From contig NZ_JBGTYM010000011.1 of the NCBI RefSeq assembly GCF_044142105.1, positions 45,086-109,085 of the forward strand: a stretch of DNA of 64,000 nt, given 5' to 3'. The notes under the pieces are model-generated. The model was given only the letters and a program-made list of their open reading frames with translations. It was not told where the DNA came from and did not search any database. Below, piece by piece: positions 19,058 through 26,986 of the stretch (positions are counted from its first letter, which is position 1; every line of letters begins with the position of its first letter). The stretch is from Pseudogemmobacter sp044142105. GTDB lineage: Bacteria; Pseudomonadota; Alphaproteobacteria; Rhodobacterales; Rhodobacteraceae. The position numbers were made by a program, and so were the translations under genes.

Positions 19058-19486
19058 ATGACGAAACTGACCTTTGGGGCCCATCCCTATCTTCTGGGCT
19101 TCGAGCAGCTGGAACGGCTGGTCGAACGCACCGCCAAGTCGGGGGCAGAGGGCTATCCTCCCTATAATATCGAGGCGGTGAGCGAGAATGCCTATCGCAT
19201 CACGCTGGCCGTGGCCGGGTTCCGCGAGGAAGATCTGGCCATCACGGTCGAGGATCGCCAGCTGGTGATCCGGGGCCGCCAGGCCGATGAGGCCGGGGAA
19301 AGGGTCTTCCTGCACCGGGGCATCGCCTCGCGCGCCTTCCAGCGTAGCTTCGTGCTGGCGGATGGGGTCGAGGTGGCCGGAGCCGGGATGGAGCATGGGC
19401 TTCTGAACATTGATCTGCGGCGCAGCGTGCCTGAAACGGTGGTGCAGACCATTCCGATCGGCCGCAAGGAAGGAGGACGAAAATGA
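19058..19486 (+). CDS. Small heat-shock protein Hsp20 (IbpA-like)
   Basis: A 142-residue alpha-crystallin-type chaperone that holds unfolded proteins. The core runs from YPPYNIEAVSENAYRITLAV (about 36-55) to the hallmark HGLLNIDLRRSVPE (about 117-130, the usual GxLxIxL strand). Cα-terminal motif VVQTIPIG (I-x-I) is present. The ATG at 19058 follows AAGGA at 12 bases. It overlaps the DUF1150 gene by 4 bases and has an RpoH-type promoter upstream. Confidence 0.92.
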   Translation: MTKLTFGAHPYLLGFEQLERLVERTAKSGAEGYPPYNIEAVSENAYRITLAVAGFREEDLAITVEDRQLVIRGRQADEAGERVFLHRGIASRAFQRSFVLADGVEVAGAGMEHGLLNIDLRRSVPETVVQTIPIGRKEGGRK

Positions 19487-19710
19487 ACACGCCATTCCAG
19501 GGTTTTCCCGAAACCGCCGAGCGGATCGTCTATGTCCGCCCCGTGGCCGTGGCCGATCTGCCCGACGATATCCGAGAGCAGGTGGGCGAGGCCGAGACGG
19601 TCTATTCGGTCCATGCACCCGATGGCCAGCAACTGGCGCTGGTCGCCGACCGCAAGCTCGCCTTCCATCTGGCGCGCAGCCATGATTACGCGCCGGTCAG
19701 CGTGCATTGA
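19483..19710 (+). CDS. DUF1150 family protein
   Basis: A 75-residue protein of the DUF1150 type. It contains RIVYVRPVAVADLPDDIREQ and DRKLAFHLARSHDYAPVSVH at the end, the family hallmark. The function is unknown, but the family is regularly found after hsp20 in Rhodobacteraceae. The ATGA overlap with hsp20 and the shared heat-shock promoter suggest a chaperone-related role (inference). Confidence 0.88.
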   Translation: MNTPFQGFPETAERIVYVRPVAVADLPDDIREQVGEAETVYSVHAPDGQQLALVADRKLAFHLARSHDYAPVSVH

Positions 19711-19881
19711 CGCCTAAGCGGCAGGCAAAAGACGCGGGCGCTTAGGCGCTCGCGCTGGATTTCTTCATCTTTGCATCGCAGGTTGTGCAAAGGCCGGGCC
19801 AAAAGCGCCGGGCGCGACGGAAGATGCGCGCCCGCACGTTTGCGGAAGGGCCAGATCAAGCCAGCGAGGGCGCAGAGCAAG

Positions 19882-20358
19882 ATGAGAACCACCACCGGAT
19901 ATTCCTCCGCACAGATCCTGCTGCACTGGGGCGTCGCCCTGGGTGTGGTGTTCAACTATTTCGTCAGCGAGGGCATGGGCCGCGCGCTGGACCAGAACCT
20001 TGGTGGGGAGGCGGTGACGGTGGGCGTCGCCTCCTGGCATGTCTGGGTCGGCGTGGCCGTTCTGGTGCTGGCGGTGCTGCGCATCGTGCTGCGGCTGACG
20101 CGTGGCGGCCCGCCGCCGGAACCCGGCCTTCTGGGCAAGGTGGCCTCGGCGATGCACGGGCTGCTTTATGTGCTGATCTTGCTGGTGCCCGCCCTTGGCG
20201 CGCTGGCCTGGTTCGGGGCGATCGACGCCGTGGGGGAACCCCATGCGCTGCTGGCCAATGTCATGGTGATCCTGGCCGCGCTGCATGCGCTGGGCGGGTT
20301 CTACCACCATCTTGTGTTGAAGGATGGCATCCTGCGGCGGATGCTGCGCCCGGCCTGA
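19882..20358 (+). CDS. Cytochrome b561 family protein
   Basis: A 158-residue four-helix membrane cytochrome. Histidines in position to bind two b-type haems lie in ILLHWGVALG (helix 1), SWHVWVGVAVLV (helix 2), MHGLLYVLIL (helix 3) and LHALGGFYHHLVLKDGILRR (helix 4). Such proteins pass electrons between quinol and periplasmic acceptors, for example superoxide. The start at 19882 begins just before helix 1; longer frames add a basic non-conserved N-terminus. Confidence 0.88.
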   Translation: MRTTTGYSSAQILLHWGVALGVVFNYFVSEGMGRALDQNLGGEAVTVGVASWHVWVGVAVLVLAVLRIVLRLTRGGPPPEPGLLGKVASAMHGLLYVLILLVPALGALAWFGAIDAVGEPHALLANVMVILAALHALGGFYHHLVLKDGILRRMLRPA

Positions 20359-20380
20359 GCCCGGCGTCGACCGAAACGCG

Positions 20381-20414
20381 AAACGCCCCGCCGCAAGCGG
20401 CGGGGCGTTTCCTT
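20381..20414. terminator. Bidirectional terminator between the b561 and sat-cysC genes
   Basis: AAACGCCCCGCCGC (20381-20394), an AA loop and GCGGCGGGGCGTTT (20397-20410), then CCTTTT. It is a 14-bp perfect stem with A/T flanks on both sides, between two convergent genes. Confidence 0.92.
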
Positions 20415-20430
20415 TTGCGGACGATGGGCC

Positions 20431-22500
20431 TTAGCCTTTGATCAGGCCCATGGATTCCAGCTTGAGCAGGACTTGGTGCGCGCAGTGATCGACATCGACA
20501 TTCTCGGTGTCCACCACCAGCTCTGCCTTGACAGGCGCTTCATAGGGGTCGGAGATCCCGGTGAATTCCTTGATCTTGCCCTCGCGTGCCAGCTTGTACA
20601 GGCCCTTGCGGTCGCGGCGCTCGCACTCTTCGATGCTGGTTGCCACATGCACTTCGACGAAGGCGCCGAAGGCCTCGATCATCTCGCGGACGGCCCGCCG
20701 GGTGGCGGTATAGGGCGCGATGGGCGCGCAGATCGCGATGCCGCCATTCTTCGTGATCTCGCTCGCGACATAGCCGATGCGCTTGATGTTGATGTCGCGA
20801 TGTTCCTTCGAGAATCCCAGCTCGGATGACAGATGCTTGCGCACCACGTCGCCATCCAGCAGCGTCACGGGGCGGCCGCCCATCTCCATCAGCTTGACCA
20901 TCAGCGCGTTCGCAATGGTCGATTTGCCCGAACCCGACAGGCCGGTGAAGAAGACGGTAAAGCCCTGCTTGGCGCGCGGCGGCGAGGTGCGGCGCAGTTC
21001 CTGCACCACTTCGGGGAACGAGAACCAGTCGGGGATCTCAAGCCCTTCGCGCAGGCGGCGGCGCAGCTCGGTGCCCGAGATGTCCAGCACGGTCGCGCCT
21101 TCCGGCACTTCATCGACCGGGAAATATTGTGCCTTTTCCTGCACATAGACCATCTGCTTGAAATCGACCATCTCGATGCCGATTTCAGCCTGATACTGGC
21201 GCACTAGGTCTTGCGCGGCATAGGGGTCGTAGAAATCCTTGCCCTGGCTGTTCTTGCCCGGACCGGCATGGTCGCGGCCGACGATGAAATGGGTCAGGCC
21301 GTGGTTCTTGCGGATGATCGCGTGCCACAGCGCCTCGCGCGGGCCAGCCATGCGCATCGCCAGATTCAAAAGCGAAAGCTGCGTGGTCTGTGCCGGGTAT
21401 TTGTCGAGCACGGCTTCATAGCAGCGCACGCGGGTGAAATGGTCCACGTCGCCCGGCTTGGTCATGCCGACGACCGGGTGGATCAGGAGGTTCGCCTCGG
21501 CATTGCGGGCAGCGCGGAAAGTCAGTTCCTGATGCGCGCGGTGCAGCGGGTTGCGGGTCTGGAAAGCCACGACCTTGCGCCAGCCCATCTTGCGGAAGAA
21601 GGCGCGCAGCTCGTTCGGCGTGTCGCGGCGCCCCTTGAAGTCATAATGCACCGGCTGCTGGATGCCGGTGACCGGGCCGCCCAGATAGACCGGGCCCGCG
21701 ACATTGTGCAGGTAGTTCACCGCCGGATGGGCCAGATCATCGGCGCCAAAGACCTTTTCCGCCTCGTTGGCCTTGTTCGGCAGCCATTTGTCGCTGACCG
21801 ACAGGATGGCGAGGATGACGCCTTCCTGGTCGCGCAGCGCGATGTCCTGGCCGGGTTCGATGCCTTCGGCAAACTTTTCGGACACGTCCAGCGTGATCGG
21901 CATCGGCCAGAGGGTGCCATCGGCAAGGCGCATCTTCTCGACCACGCCGTCATAATCAGCTTCGGACAGGAAACCTTTCAGCGGTGCGAAGCCGCCATTC
22001 ATCAGAAGCTCGAGATCGCAAATCTGGCGCGGGGTCAGATCCCAGGAGGGCAGGTTGCCCGCCTCGACCTTCAGCTTCTGGGCGGAATCGTAGGAGACGT
22101 AGAGTTCGGGCACGGGCGCGAAGTTCTGTTGCATGTCTTTGGTCCTGTTCTTCGAGGCGATCAGATGGGGAAGCGCGCCGGTCAGTTCGGCGTGCAAGGC
22201 GTTGTATTCGGCCAGTTTTCCGGCCAGGAATCCTTCGGCGAGGCGGGCCTTCTCGGTCGCGCCGCGGGTGGTCAGGGCATAGGCGAAGCGCTGGCGACGG
22301 TCGGGGCCGGGGCGGTCCTGCACGGTGATCAGGCCGGCGTCGCTGGCCGCGCGCAACTGGGCGTTCAGGCTGCCCAGGCTGATGGCCAGCGCCTCGGCCG
22401 TGGCGCGCTGCGAGGCCTCGGGCTGCAGGTCAAGCTGCCGCAGGAGCAGGAAAAGCTGCGCTTCTTCGGGCAGGGCAGATTTGGCTGCGGCGGCGGGCAT
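20431..22500 (-). CDS. Winged-helix / ATP sulfurylase / APS kinase fusion
   Basis: A 689-residue continuous frame with three parts. Residues about 12-110 are a winged helix like the MarR family EPS-associated regulators: QRATAEALAISLGSLNAQLR, then ATEKARLAEGFLAGKLAEY. Residues about 125-500 are ATP sulfurylase, with FQTRNPLHRAH and IVGRDHAGPG. Residues about 515-689 are APS kinase with Walker A GLSGSGKST and GDVVRKHLSSELGFS. The enzyme makes APS and then PAPS from sulfate. An internal ATG at 22134 with AGGA eight bases upstream could start a Sat-CysC product of normal length (567 residues). A perfect palindrome lies 18 bases before the long start. Enzyme function is firm; the fusion is what the sequence shows; regulation by the HTH is inference. 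Confidence 0.92.
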   Translation of the reverse strand: MPAAAAKSALPEEAQLFLLLRQLDLQPEASQRATAEALAISLGSLNAQLRAASDAGLITVQDRPGPDRRQRFAYALTTRGATEKARLAEGFLAGKLAEYNALHAELTGALPHLIASKNRTKDMQQNFAPVPELYVSYDSAQKLKVEAGNLPSWDLTPRQICDLELLMNGGFAPLKGFLSEADYDGVVEKMRLADGTLWPMPITLDVSEKFAEGIEPGQDIALRDQEGVILAILSVSDKWLPNKANEAEKVFGADDLAHPAVNYLHNVAGPVYLGGPVTGIQQPVHYDFKGRRDTPNELRAFFRKMGWRKVVAFQTRNPLHRAHQELTFRAARNAEANLLIHPVVGMTKPGDVDHFTRVRCYEAVLDKYPAQTTQLSLLNLAMRMAGPREALWHAIIRKNHGLTHFIVGRDHAGPGKNSQGKDFYDPYAAQDLVRQYQAEIGIEMVDFKQMVYVQEKAQYFPVDEVPEGATVLDISGTELRRRLREGLEIPDWFSFPEVVQELRRTSPPRAKQGFTVFFTGLSGSGKSTIANALMVKLMEMGGRPVTLLDGDVVRKHLSSELGFSKEHRDINIKRIGYVASEITKNGGIAICAPIAPYTATRRAVREMIEAFGAFVEVHVATSIEECERRDRKGLYKLAREGKIKEFTGISDPYEAPVKAELVVDTENVDVDHCAHQVLLKLESMGLIKG

Positions 22501-22517
22501 TAGGAGACTCTGGATGT

Positions 22518-22531
22518 GTTCACGCGTGAAC
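22518..22531. promoter_or_regulatory. Palindromic operator candidate upstream of the fusion gene
   Basis: GTTCACGCGTGAAC, a 14-bp perfect palindrome, lies 18 bases upstream of the start at 22500. Its position suits a repressor site, possibly for the winged helix encoded by the gene itself. Confidence 0.5.
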
Positions 22532-22562
22532 TGATAGAAGATTTCTCTCCCGCCGGAAAGGC

Positions 22563-22598
22563 GAAAACCGGACGCGGAGGAAATCCGGTCCGGTTTTC
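22563..22598 (-). terminator. Terminator downstream of trxB
   Basis: GAAAACCGGAC (22563-22573) and GTCCGGTTTTC (22588-22598) form an 11-bp perfect stem with a 14-base loop. Read on the minus strand it follows trxB by about 39 bases and ends TTTTC. Confidence 0.65.
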
Positions 22599-22636
22599 AG
22601 CGTGAATTCGCCTGAAACAGAGGGATTTCCCGCCAG

Positions 22637-23575
22637 TCAGTGCCCGGCGAGGAATTTTTCCGCATCCAGCGCCGCCATGCAGCCCATGCCCGCGCTGGTC
22701 ACGGCCTGGCGGTAGATGTGGTCGGTCAGATCGCCCGCAGCGAAGACGCCGGGGATCGAGGTGCGCGTGGTGCCGGGTTCGACCTTCACATAGCCGCCGG
22801 AATGCAGCTCGAGCTGGTCCTTGACCAATTCGCTGGCGGGGGCGTGGCCGATGGCGACGAAGAAGCCCGCGCAGGGGATGTCGGTCTCGGCGCCGGTCTT
22901 GAGGTTGCGCACCTTCACCGCAGTCACGCCAAGCGGCGTGTTGGTGCCCAGAACCTCGGTCACCTCGCTGTCCCAGACCACTTCGATCTTGGGATTCTTG
23001 AACAGGCGATCCTGCATGATCTTTTCGGCGCGGAAGCTGTCGCGGCGGTGGATGACGGTGACCTTGGAGGCGAAATTGGTCAGGAACAACGCCTCCTCGA
23101 CCGCGGTGTTGCCGCCGCCGATCACCACAACCTCTTTGCCCCTATAGAAAAATCCGTCGCAGGTGGCGCAGGCAGATACACCGAAGCCCTTGAACCGCTC
23201 TTCGGACGGCAGGCCCAGCCATTTGGCCTGGGCGCCGGTTGCCAGGATGACGGCGTCGGCGGTGTAGGTGGTGCCGGAATCGCCATGGGCGGTGAAGGGG
23301 CGCTTGGAGAGGTCGAGCGAGGTGATGATGTCGCCGATGATCTCGGCGCCCATTTCCTGCGCGTGCTCTTCCATCCGCACCATAAGGTCGGGACCCATGA
23401 CCGACTTGTCGCCCGGCCAGTTTTCCACATCGGTTGTAATGGTTAGCTGCCCACCGGGCTGGATTCCCTGCACCAGAACGGGTTCAAGCATGGCGCGGCT
23501 GGCATAGACGGCGGCGGTATAGCCCGCCGGGCCGGAGCCGATGATCAGAACCTTGCTGTGCTTCGTCGCGCCCAT
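22637..23575 (-). CDS. trxB: Thioredoxin reductase
   Basis: A 312-residue flavoprotein that reduces thioredoxin with NADPH. It has the FAD site IIGSGPAGYTAAVYASRA (about 11-28), the redox pair CATC in SACATCDGFFYRG (about 137-149), the NADPH site VIGGGNTAVEEALFLTN and the C-terminal FAD motif PGVFAAGDLTD. The start at 23575 gives the normal length and an N-terminus MGATKHSKVLIIG; a frame opening at 23701 adds 42 unrelated residues. It is divergent from the Lrp regulator. Confidence 0.95.
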   Translation of the reverse strand: MGATKHSKVLIIGSGPAGYTAAVYASRAMLEPVLVQGIQPGGQLTITTDVENWPGDKSVMGPDLMVRMEEHAQEMGAEIIGDIITSLDLSKRPFTAHGDSGTTYTADAVILATGAQAKWLGLPSEERFKGFGVSACATCDGFFYRGKEVVVIGGGNTAVEEALFLTNFASKVTVIHRRDSFRAEKIMQDRLFKNPKIEVVWDSEVTEVLGTNTPLGVTAVKVRNLKTGAETDIPCAGFFVAIGHAPASELVKDQLELHSGGYVKVEPGTTRTSIPGVFAAGDLTDHIYRQAVTSAGMGCMAALDAEKFLAGH

Positions 23576-23804
23576 GTCTTGCCCCCGAACTCTGCGTCTT
23601 CCCGGCGTCTTCCGAATGTCTTCCGATCGTCTTCCGGGCCCGGCGCCTGATATAGCCAGCCAGGGCGCGGGCCGAAAGCCCCGAACCATTGCGTTCCGCA
23701 CCCGATTTTCGCAACCGAGGCGGTTTGACCGGGCGTCAGTTTGAAACTTTGTTGCGCGGGGCAGGGCAATTGCCTAGACAGGCGGCAGCGAAGGAGACTG
23801 ACCC

Positions 23805-24305
23805 ATGGCAAGCCACAAGCTTGACGAGATCGACCGGCATATCCTGGCCCAGTTGCAGGCGGATGGCCGGATGACCAATGTCGAGCTTGCCAGCCGCGTC
23901 GGCATCTCGGCCCCGCCCTGCCTGCGCCGGGTGCGCACGCTGGAGGAGCAGGGCTATATCACCGGCTATCACGCCGAGATCGACGCCCGCGAGTTGGGCT
24001 TTGAAGTCTCGGTCTTTGCCATGGTGCGGCTGAACTCGCAAGCCGAGGCGGACCTTGCCGCCTTCGAGGATCGCTGCCGGTCCTGGCCGCTGGTCCGCGA
24101 ATGCCATATGCTGAATGGCGAGATCGACTTCATCCTGAAATGCGTGGCGCCCGATCTGTCGAGCTTTCAGAGCTTTCTGACCGGCGAGCTGCTGAAGGCC
24201 ACCAATGTGGCCAATGTGAAGACCAGCCTTGTCATCCGCTGCGCCAAGGACGAGGCCGGGGTGCCCTTTGACGTGCTTGAGGCACGGCTGGCGCGCACGG
24301 CCTGA
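23805..24305 (+). CDS. Lrp/AsnC-family regulator
   Basis: A 166-residue regulator. Residues 5-50 form the HTH (LDEIDRHILAQLQADGRMTN, then ISAPPCLRRVRTLEEQGYI), and about 65-150 the RAM effector-binding domain. The family senses amino acids; the ligand here is not known. It is transcribed alone and divergently from trxB, with a hairpin terminator at 24338. The ATG follows AAGGAGAC, a strong ribosome site. Confidence 0.92.
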   Translation: MASHKLDEIDRHILAQLQADGRMTNVELASRVGISAPPCLRRVRTLEEQGYITGYHAEIDARELGFEVSVFAMVRLNSQAEADLAAFEDRCRSWPLVRECHMLNGEIDFILKCVAPDLSSFQSFLTGELLKATNVANVKTSLVIRCAKDEAGVPFDVLEARLARTA

Positions 24306-24337
24306 GCACGGCGTCCTGGTTCGATCCATTCCAAGCA

Positions 24338-24384
24338 AAAGCGGCCCCATCAGGTGCCAGAGGCGCACCGGGGCCGCTTTCCTC
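24338..24384 (+). terminator. Terminator after the Lrp-type gene
   Basis: AAAGCGGCCCC (24338-24348) pairs with GGGGCCGCTTT (24370-24380). The 21-base loop contains a further small stem (GGTGC / GCACC). Confidence 0.75.
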
Positions 24385-24701
24385 CCGCCAATTTCCTTGC
24401 GGGCGCAGGGATCGCGCGGCCCCGCAATCGGCGGGGGCGGATCTGGTGGCGGACGCTGCCCGGGCCAGGATGCCAGGGAAGGGCAAGGGCCGCGCCGGCC
24501 GATGCGACGGAGGGACACCCGTCGTGAAGACACGATGCCGCGACCGAGCGCGCCGGGTCAAATTCCGGCAGGGACTGGCAGGCCTGGCCCCGACAGTCGC
24601 GGCTTGGCCGATGGCATTGTGACGCGGGAAAATGGTTAAGGTTTGAACGATTTAACCTGGCCTCGCCGACAGCGATTCGCCGGGCCCGCGCGGGGCCGGG
24701 A
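24385..24701. other. Intergenic stretch without a supported gene
   Basis: About 317 bases of GC-rich sequence between the Lrp terminator and a small minus-strand gene. Open frames on both strands lack ribosome sites and look random. No RNA gene or operator was recognised. Confidence 0.5.
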
Positions 24702-24905
24702 TCAATGTGCGGCGATGGGCGCGCGGCGGCGCGGGCCTTGCGCCAGATGCGGATGGACCGGCACGACCCGCAGGATCGGAGCGGTTTCAAGCGCTTGCGG
24801 GCGGCGTTTTTCGCCGCGCATCCAGGGGAAGTTCGGCAGCGGCTCGGTCGAGGCGGCGATCACGGAGCGCAGCCAGCGGCGTTCGGTCTGGATTTCCTTG
24901 GTCAT
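24702..24905 (-). CDS. Small hypothetical protein, 67 residues
   Basis: A 67-residue frame starting MTKEIQTERRWLRSVIAAS and ending RRRAPIAAH. A strong GGAGAG site precedes the ATG at 24905 by about 6 bases. The sequence is basic and Pro/Arg-rich (PWMRGEKRRPQ) with an N-terminal amphipathic helix and no membrane segment or known domain. I believe short proteins of this kind recur in Rhodobacteraceae, but that is memory, not a search. It is followed by a composition-neutral gap and lies between Lrp and pgeF. Confidence 0.6.
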   Translation of the reverse strand: MTKEIQTERRWLRSVIAASTEPLPNFPWMRGEKRRPQALETAPILRVVPVHPHLAQGPRRRAPIAAH

Positions 24906-25144
24906 CGCATCTCTCCGCATCCATCGGCCGCATTGGGCCTTGGAGAAATATTCCCCGGCCAATGCGGCCTCTCTGCGACCAATCGGAGAAGGATTGCGGC
25001 CATTTCCAGGCGCGGCACAATCAATCGTGGCACATGCAGATTGTTTCGGAGGGCAACAATACCTGGCAAGAAATGCGGACAATGCTGCAGAGAGAGCGGC
25101 GGCTGTTGCCGATTTCGCCGCAATCGCGGCCGCGCCTGCGCGGA

Positions 25145-25894
25145 TCAGATGCGGATGGACGAGATCAGCCGCCCGTAATCCGCCTCGCCCGCATGGGTGG
25201 CGCGGCGATAGCTGAAGAATCGCTCGGCATCGCGATAGGTGCAGTGGCGGGTCCATTCGGCATGGCCGACCCCTGCCGCGCGCAGCCGGTGCAGCCCATA
25301 GGCGGGTAGGTCGAAGAGCATCCGGTCGCCCGCCCCATTGGCGAAGAAGCGGGCAGTGTCGCGGTCCTCGTCGGTGAAGGTCTCGAAGAATTCGGGACCA
25401 ACCTCATAGGCGGATTGGCTGATCGTCGGGCCAATCACGGCGGCGATGTCGGCGCGGTGGGCGCCCAGGGTCTCCATCGCGTCGAGCGTCGCTTCCAGCA
25501 CCCCATCAAAGGCACCGCGCCAGCCGGCATGGGCGGCGCCGATGACGCGGGCCTTGCGATCGGCGAAGAGGACGGGCTGGCAATCGGCGGTGAGGACAGC
25601 CAAGGCGAGGCCAGGCGTGGCGGTGGCCAGCGCATCGGCGCGTGGCCTTTCGGGCAGGGGGGCGTTGACCGGGATCACATCGGCGGAATGGACCTGATGG
25701 ACATTGATCAAGGCGGGCAGGTCGACGCCCATCGCTTCGGCCACGCGGGTGCGGTTGATGGCGACGATTTCCGACTGGTCGGTCGATCCGGTGCCGCAAT
25801 TCAGCCCGGCGAAGATGCCCGAGGACGCGCCGCCCCTGCGGGTGAAGAACCCGTGGCGGAAGGGGATGGCGTCGGAGGTGATGATTTCCAGCAT
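25145..25894 (-). CDS. pgeF: Peptidoglycan editing factor / YfiH-type laccase domain protein
   Basis: A 249-residue YfiH-family protein. It carries the metal-binding His and Cys residues in INVHQVHSADVI (about 70-81), LTADCQPVLFAD (about 108-119) and IGAAHAGWRGAFDGVLE. Members remove wrongly inserted residues from peptidoglycan precursors (PgeF), and some oxidise polyphenols or act on purine nucleosides. The start at 25894 begins at the conserved fold; the frame is open further upstream but there it is only antisense reading within the methyltransferase gene. Confidence 0.9.
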   Translation of the reverse strand: MLEIITSDAIPFRHGFFTRRGGASSGIFAGLNCGTGSTDQSEIVAINRTRVAEAMGVDLPALINVHQVHSADVIPVNAPLPERPRADALATATPGLALAVLTADCQPVLFADRKARVIGAAHAGWRGAFDGVLEATLDAMETLGAHRADIAAVIGPTISQSAYEVGPEFFETFTDEDRDTARFFANGAGDRMLFDLPAYGLHRLRAAGVGHAEWTRHCTYRDAERFFSYRRATHAGEADYGRLISSIRI

Positions 25895-25914
25895 GACGGT
25901 CTTATCGGGGGGCT

Positions 25915-26976
25915 TCAGGCGAATCCGGGCGGCGGCGGGTCTTGCGGCCGGGTCAGGGCCAGTGCCTTGAACAATTCGCCCATTTCCTGCGGATGGGTCA
26001 AGCGCCGCGCGGCGGCGAGGTGATTGTCGAGCGCCGCACCGGCAAGGGACTGCGCAAGGCGCTGGCTGCGCGGGCCGATGCCAAGCCGGGCGAGCAGCGC
26101 GCCCTGCGTGCTGTAATGGTGGGCGAGCGGTCGGGCGGCGCTTGCCAGGGCCTGGAAATCGACATGGGCGGTCAGATCGGCCTGGCCCGGCGCGGCCAGC
26201 GGGTCGGTCGGGGCATGGGCGCGCAGGGCCTGGAACGTGTCGCCCAGCGAGCGCCAGCCGCCATAATCGAGGATCAGGGCAAACCCGCCCTGGGCGGCGA
26301 TGCGGGCGGCGAGGCTGGCGATGATCGGCGCGGCGGCGGGGCAGAGTTCCACCACGTCGCCATCGCGCGTGTCGGTCAGCCGCGGGGCGAGAGCGGCGAG
26401 GGGGGCGGGCGGCGCGAGGCCCAAGGTGAGGCTGCCCGCAGGGGACAGGCTGATGACGGTTTCGGCCCAGGCCTCTCCGGCCCGGCGGAACTGGCGGATC
26501 GGCAGGGCGTCGAAGAACTCGTTGGCCAGAAGGTACAGCGGCGCGTCGGGCAGGTTTTCGGCACGGTCGCACCAGATGGGGGCGTGGCCGCTGAGCGCAC
26601 GGGCCTGTTCGGCGCGCAGGGCGGGCGAGGCCTCGACCAGGTGAAGGCGGGCTGCGGCGTGAAAGCCGGGCACGCCGCGCGTGGCGCGCAGCACATCGGC
26701 CATCAGCGTGCCGCGACCGGGGCCAAGCTCGGCCAGGGTGAAGGGTGCAGGCGCGCCGGAATCGAGCCAGTGCTGCGCAAGGCAGAGGCCCAGCAACTCG
26801 CCGAACATCTGGCTGATCTCGGGCGCGGTGGTGAAGTCACCCGCCGTGCCGAAGGGCGGGCGGGTGGTGTAATAGCCGTGCTCGGGATGCAGCAGGCATT
26901 CGGCCATATATTCGGCCAGCGTCATCGGGCCCAGGGCGGCGATGCGCCGCGCGAGAAGCTGGGCGAGGGGCGTCAT
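25915..26976 (-). CDS. MidA/NDUFAF7-family SAM-dependent methyltransferase
   Basis: A 353-residue protein of the DUF185 family. It begins with the typical PMTLAEYMAECLLHPEHGYY, then TAGDFTTAPEISQMFGELLG, and the SAM motif ELGPGRGTLMADVLR (about 86-100). The mitochondrial relative NDUFAF7 methylates an arginine in a complex I subunit; bacterial substrates are less clear. It is located between lgt (10-base gap) and pgeF (20-base gap), an operon order I associate with this lineage. Confidence 0.9.
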   Translation of the reverse strand: MTPLAQLLARRIAALGPMTLAEYMAECLLHPEHGYYTTRPPFGTAGDFTTAPEISQMFGELLGLCLAQHWLDSGAPAPFTLAELGPGRGTLMADVLRATRGVPGFHAAARLHLVEASPALRAEQARALSGHAPIWCDRAENLPDAPLYLLANEFFDALPIRQFRRAGEAWAETVISLSPAGSLTLGLAPPAPLAALAPRLTDTRDGDVVELCPAAAPIIASLAARIAAQGGFALILDYGGWRSLGDTFQALRAHAPTDPLAAPGQADLTAHVDFQALASAARPLAHHYSTQGALLARLGIGPRSQRLAQSLAGAALDNHLAAARRLTHPQEMGELFKALALTRPQDPPPPGFA

Positions 26977-26986
26977 GCGGGGGGCG

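Noticed and set aside
20431..22500. The winged-helix and sulfurylase fusion as a frameshift artefact
   Set aside because: Not accepted as an artefact: the frame is open without stops, both parts read correctly in the same frame and the linker (IASKNRTKD) looks normal. A sequencing check is still the decisive test.
25895..26572. N-terminal extension of pgeF by about 226 codons
   Set aside because: The added sequence is the wrong frame of the MidA-type methyltransferase gene and has no family match; pgeF begins at 25894.
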